From the NCBI GenBank assembly GCA_023525915.1, contig CP026657.1:124001-188000 (forward strand): 64,000 bases of DNA, written 5' to 3'. The position numbers and the translations under genes were made by a program. Below the pieces are notes generated by a model, which made no database searches, had not been told where the DNA came from, and was given only the letters and a program-made list of their open reading frames with translations. This document shows positions 62,858-64,000 of the stretch, piece by piece (the stretch's first letter is position 1; each line of letters starts with the position of its first letter). The DNA comes from Acetispira formosa (nom. nud.) (GTDB taxonomy: Bacteria; Desulfobacterota; Desulfarculia; Adiutricales; Adiutricaceae).

Positions 62858-64000
62858 TTGCATCTTCATCTTACCGACCATGAGAAAAAATTGTTATCAG
62901 GCCACATGGGACGCCTTAAACAGGTTGCCATGGAAAACATTGTTAAATTCGCCGAGGTGGTGGGCGCCGGCCGTTTGTGCCAGGTAACCAAGGCTCACCT
63001 TTACTGCGGAGCCCACAATTATCTGAAAGTTTGCGGCAGCCACGATTTTCACCGGATTTTTACCACCATGCAGCTGGCCCGCCCAGGCGAGGTCATTCCC
63101 TTTACCGAAATCGATGGCGGATGTTTCGCTCAAAGCGACGTGAGCGTCTCTGATTTCCATCAGTATGAAAGCCTGGGCCAGAGCAAAGCCGTTTTTGATG
63201 AAAATAAGCATTTTTTGGTAATGGCCCGCCAGGCCGGGGTGGCCGTGGTGGGCACCTGCGCCCCATATCTGACCGGGTGGCTGCCGGTGGCCGGGGAACA
63301 CTTCGTCAGCACTGAAAGCAGCGTCACCATTGTCGGCAATTCCCTGTGGGGAGCCAGAGGCAATTCCGACGGCATCGAAGCCGCTTTCTGGTCGGCCATC
63401 TGCGGCCGCACACCGGAATTTGGCCTCCATCTGGCTGAAAACCGGGGCGGGACCCACCATTTTAAAATAGAGGCCAACCTTGTTGAATTACCGGACTGGG
63501 ATCTTCTGGGCAAAGCCATTGGGCGGGTTCTGCCAGCCAATGCCGTGCCGGTATTGACTGGAGATTTTCCCAAGCCGGATTTCAATCACCTGCGCCAGTT
63601 TCTGACCTCTTTGGCCATATCCAGCAATGCTCAGTTGTGCCACATTGTGGGACTGACCCCGGAAGCGCCGACCATCGAGGCCGCTTTCAAAAACGTCGCT
63701 CCCCAGGGTGAGATTCGAATCACCAACAAAGATCTTAGCGAGGCTTATGAGCTGATTTCCTCCCCCGGCGAGGGTCCTGTGGATCTGGTAAGTCTGGGCT
63801 GCCCCCATTATGATCTTTCGCAAATCAAGGCCGTTGCCGCTCTGTTGGAGGGCCGCCGGGTGCACCCGGGGGTGAAGCTGATGATCTGGGCGCCGCTTTC
63901 CATAAAATATCTGGCTGAGGTCAATGGCCTGGCCCAGATCATTGAAAAAGCCGGCGGGGCCATTTACGCGGGCAGTTGCCCCACCACTGTGGGGCCATGC
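62858..64000 (+). CDS. Aconitase X family dehydratase, 3' end beyond window
   Basis: AcnX (DUF521) family, iron-sulfur dehydratases acting on cis-3-hydroxy-L-proline or mevalonate 5-phosphate. Visible are GAGRLCQVTKAHLYCG, VVGTCAPYLTGWLP, TESSVTIVGNSLWGARGNSD, VSLGCPHYDLSQIKAVAALL, and a final SCPTTVGPC at the edge. The Cys residues of TCAPYL, GCPHY and SCPTT are candidate cluster ligands. The start is TTG at 62858, supported by AAGGAGGGG seven bases upstream; the next in-frame ATG would cut conserved sequence. 381 codons are visible. Product specificity is unknown. Confidence 0.88.
   Translation, partial: MHLHLTDHEKKLLSGHMGRLKQVAMENIVKFAEVVGAGRLCQVTKAHLYCGAHNYLKVCGSHDFHRIFTTMQLARPGEVIPFTEIDGGCFAQSDVSVSDFHQYESLGQSKAVFDENKHFLVMARQAGVAVVGTCAPYLTGWLPVAGEHFVSTESSVTIVGNSLWGARGNSDGIEAAFWSAICGRTPEFGLHLAENRGGTHHFKIEANLVELPDWDLLGKAIGRVLPANAVPVLTGDFPKPDFNHLRQFLTSLAISSNAQLCHIVGLTPEAPTIEAAFKNVAPQGEIRITNKDLSEAYELISSPGEGPVDLVSLGCPHYDLSQIKAVAALLEGRRVHPGVKLMIWAPLSIKYLAEVNGLAQIIEKAGGAIYAGSCPTTVGPC

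Overview
The window looks like chromosome of an anaerobic, Gram-negative, probably host- or gut-associated bacterium, most likely a deltaproteobacterium (Desulfobacterota). The support is a type IV pilus tip locus (PilW/FimT/PilV/PilX/PilY1), type VI secretion (T6SS) spike and effector genes, sigma-54-like promoters, and oxygen-independent catabolism (tyrosine phenol-lyase, an MttB-family methyltransferase, a 4-hydroxybenzoyl-CoA-reductase-type molybdoenzyme, aconitase X). The lineage is inferred from gene content; no rRNA or tRNA gene was seen.

Layout. 1-1850 (minus): a tyrosine phenol-lyase gene behind a sigma-70 promoter, a 56-codon leader ORF ending in six consecutive Tyr codons, and a terminator-type attenuator. 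1940-4510: accessory debris, namely a MITE-like palindrome, an IS5/IS427-type insertion sequence, a LuxR fragment and a decayed response regulator. 4511-6162 (minus): a zinc-ribbon protein and a frameshifted exported protein. 6318-7829 (minus): a polytopic membrane protein fused to a LuxR DNA-binding domain. 8193-12346: an HD-GYP response regulator and a Cache-type hybrid histidine kinase.

13202-24668 (plus) is the main metabolic region. It holds a BCCT betaine transporter, a non-pyrrolysine MttB-family methyltransferase, a divergent histidine-ammonia-lyase-like enzyme, a three-subunit HCR-type molybdoenzyme, purC, and two overlapping FdhD homologues that lack the CxxC motif. Large perfect hairpins with a shared loop flank the first three genes. 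A plausible reading is import and breakdown of a histidine-derived betaine such as ergothioneine or hercynine, followed by redox chemistry on the imidazole product; this is inference.

24932-41909 (minus) is an orphan T6SS island: hcp, three vgrG genes, two DUF4123 adaptors, a DUF4280 PAAR-like tip, a VRR-NUC-like nuclease with three tandem DUF3396 immunity-type paralogues, and a Tae4-like amidase followed by an exported Sel1-repeat candidate immunity protein. No sheath, baseplate or ClpV gene is present. 42939-53343 (plus): a zinc-ribbon membrane protein and the minor pilin/PilY1 operon. 53785-61469 (plus): two large hybrid kinases (one with a FIST sensor) and a stand-alone receiver. 61505-62349 (minus): a frameshifted nudC. 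62858 to the end (plus): aconitase X behind a sigma-54-type promoter, with a TTG start.

A dispersed repeat of about 54 bp recurs seven times. In three copies its first bases are the TGA stop codon of the upstream gene, and in a fourth it encodes the C-terminus of a histidine kinase.
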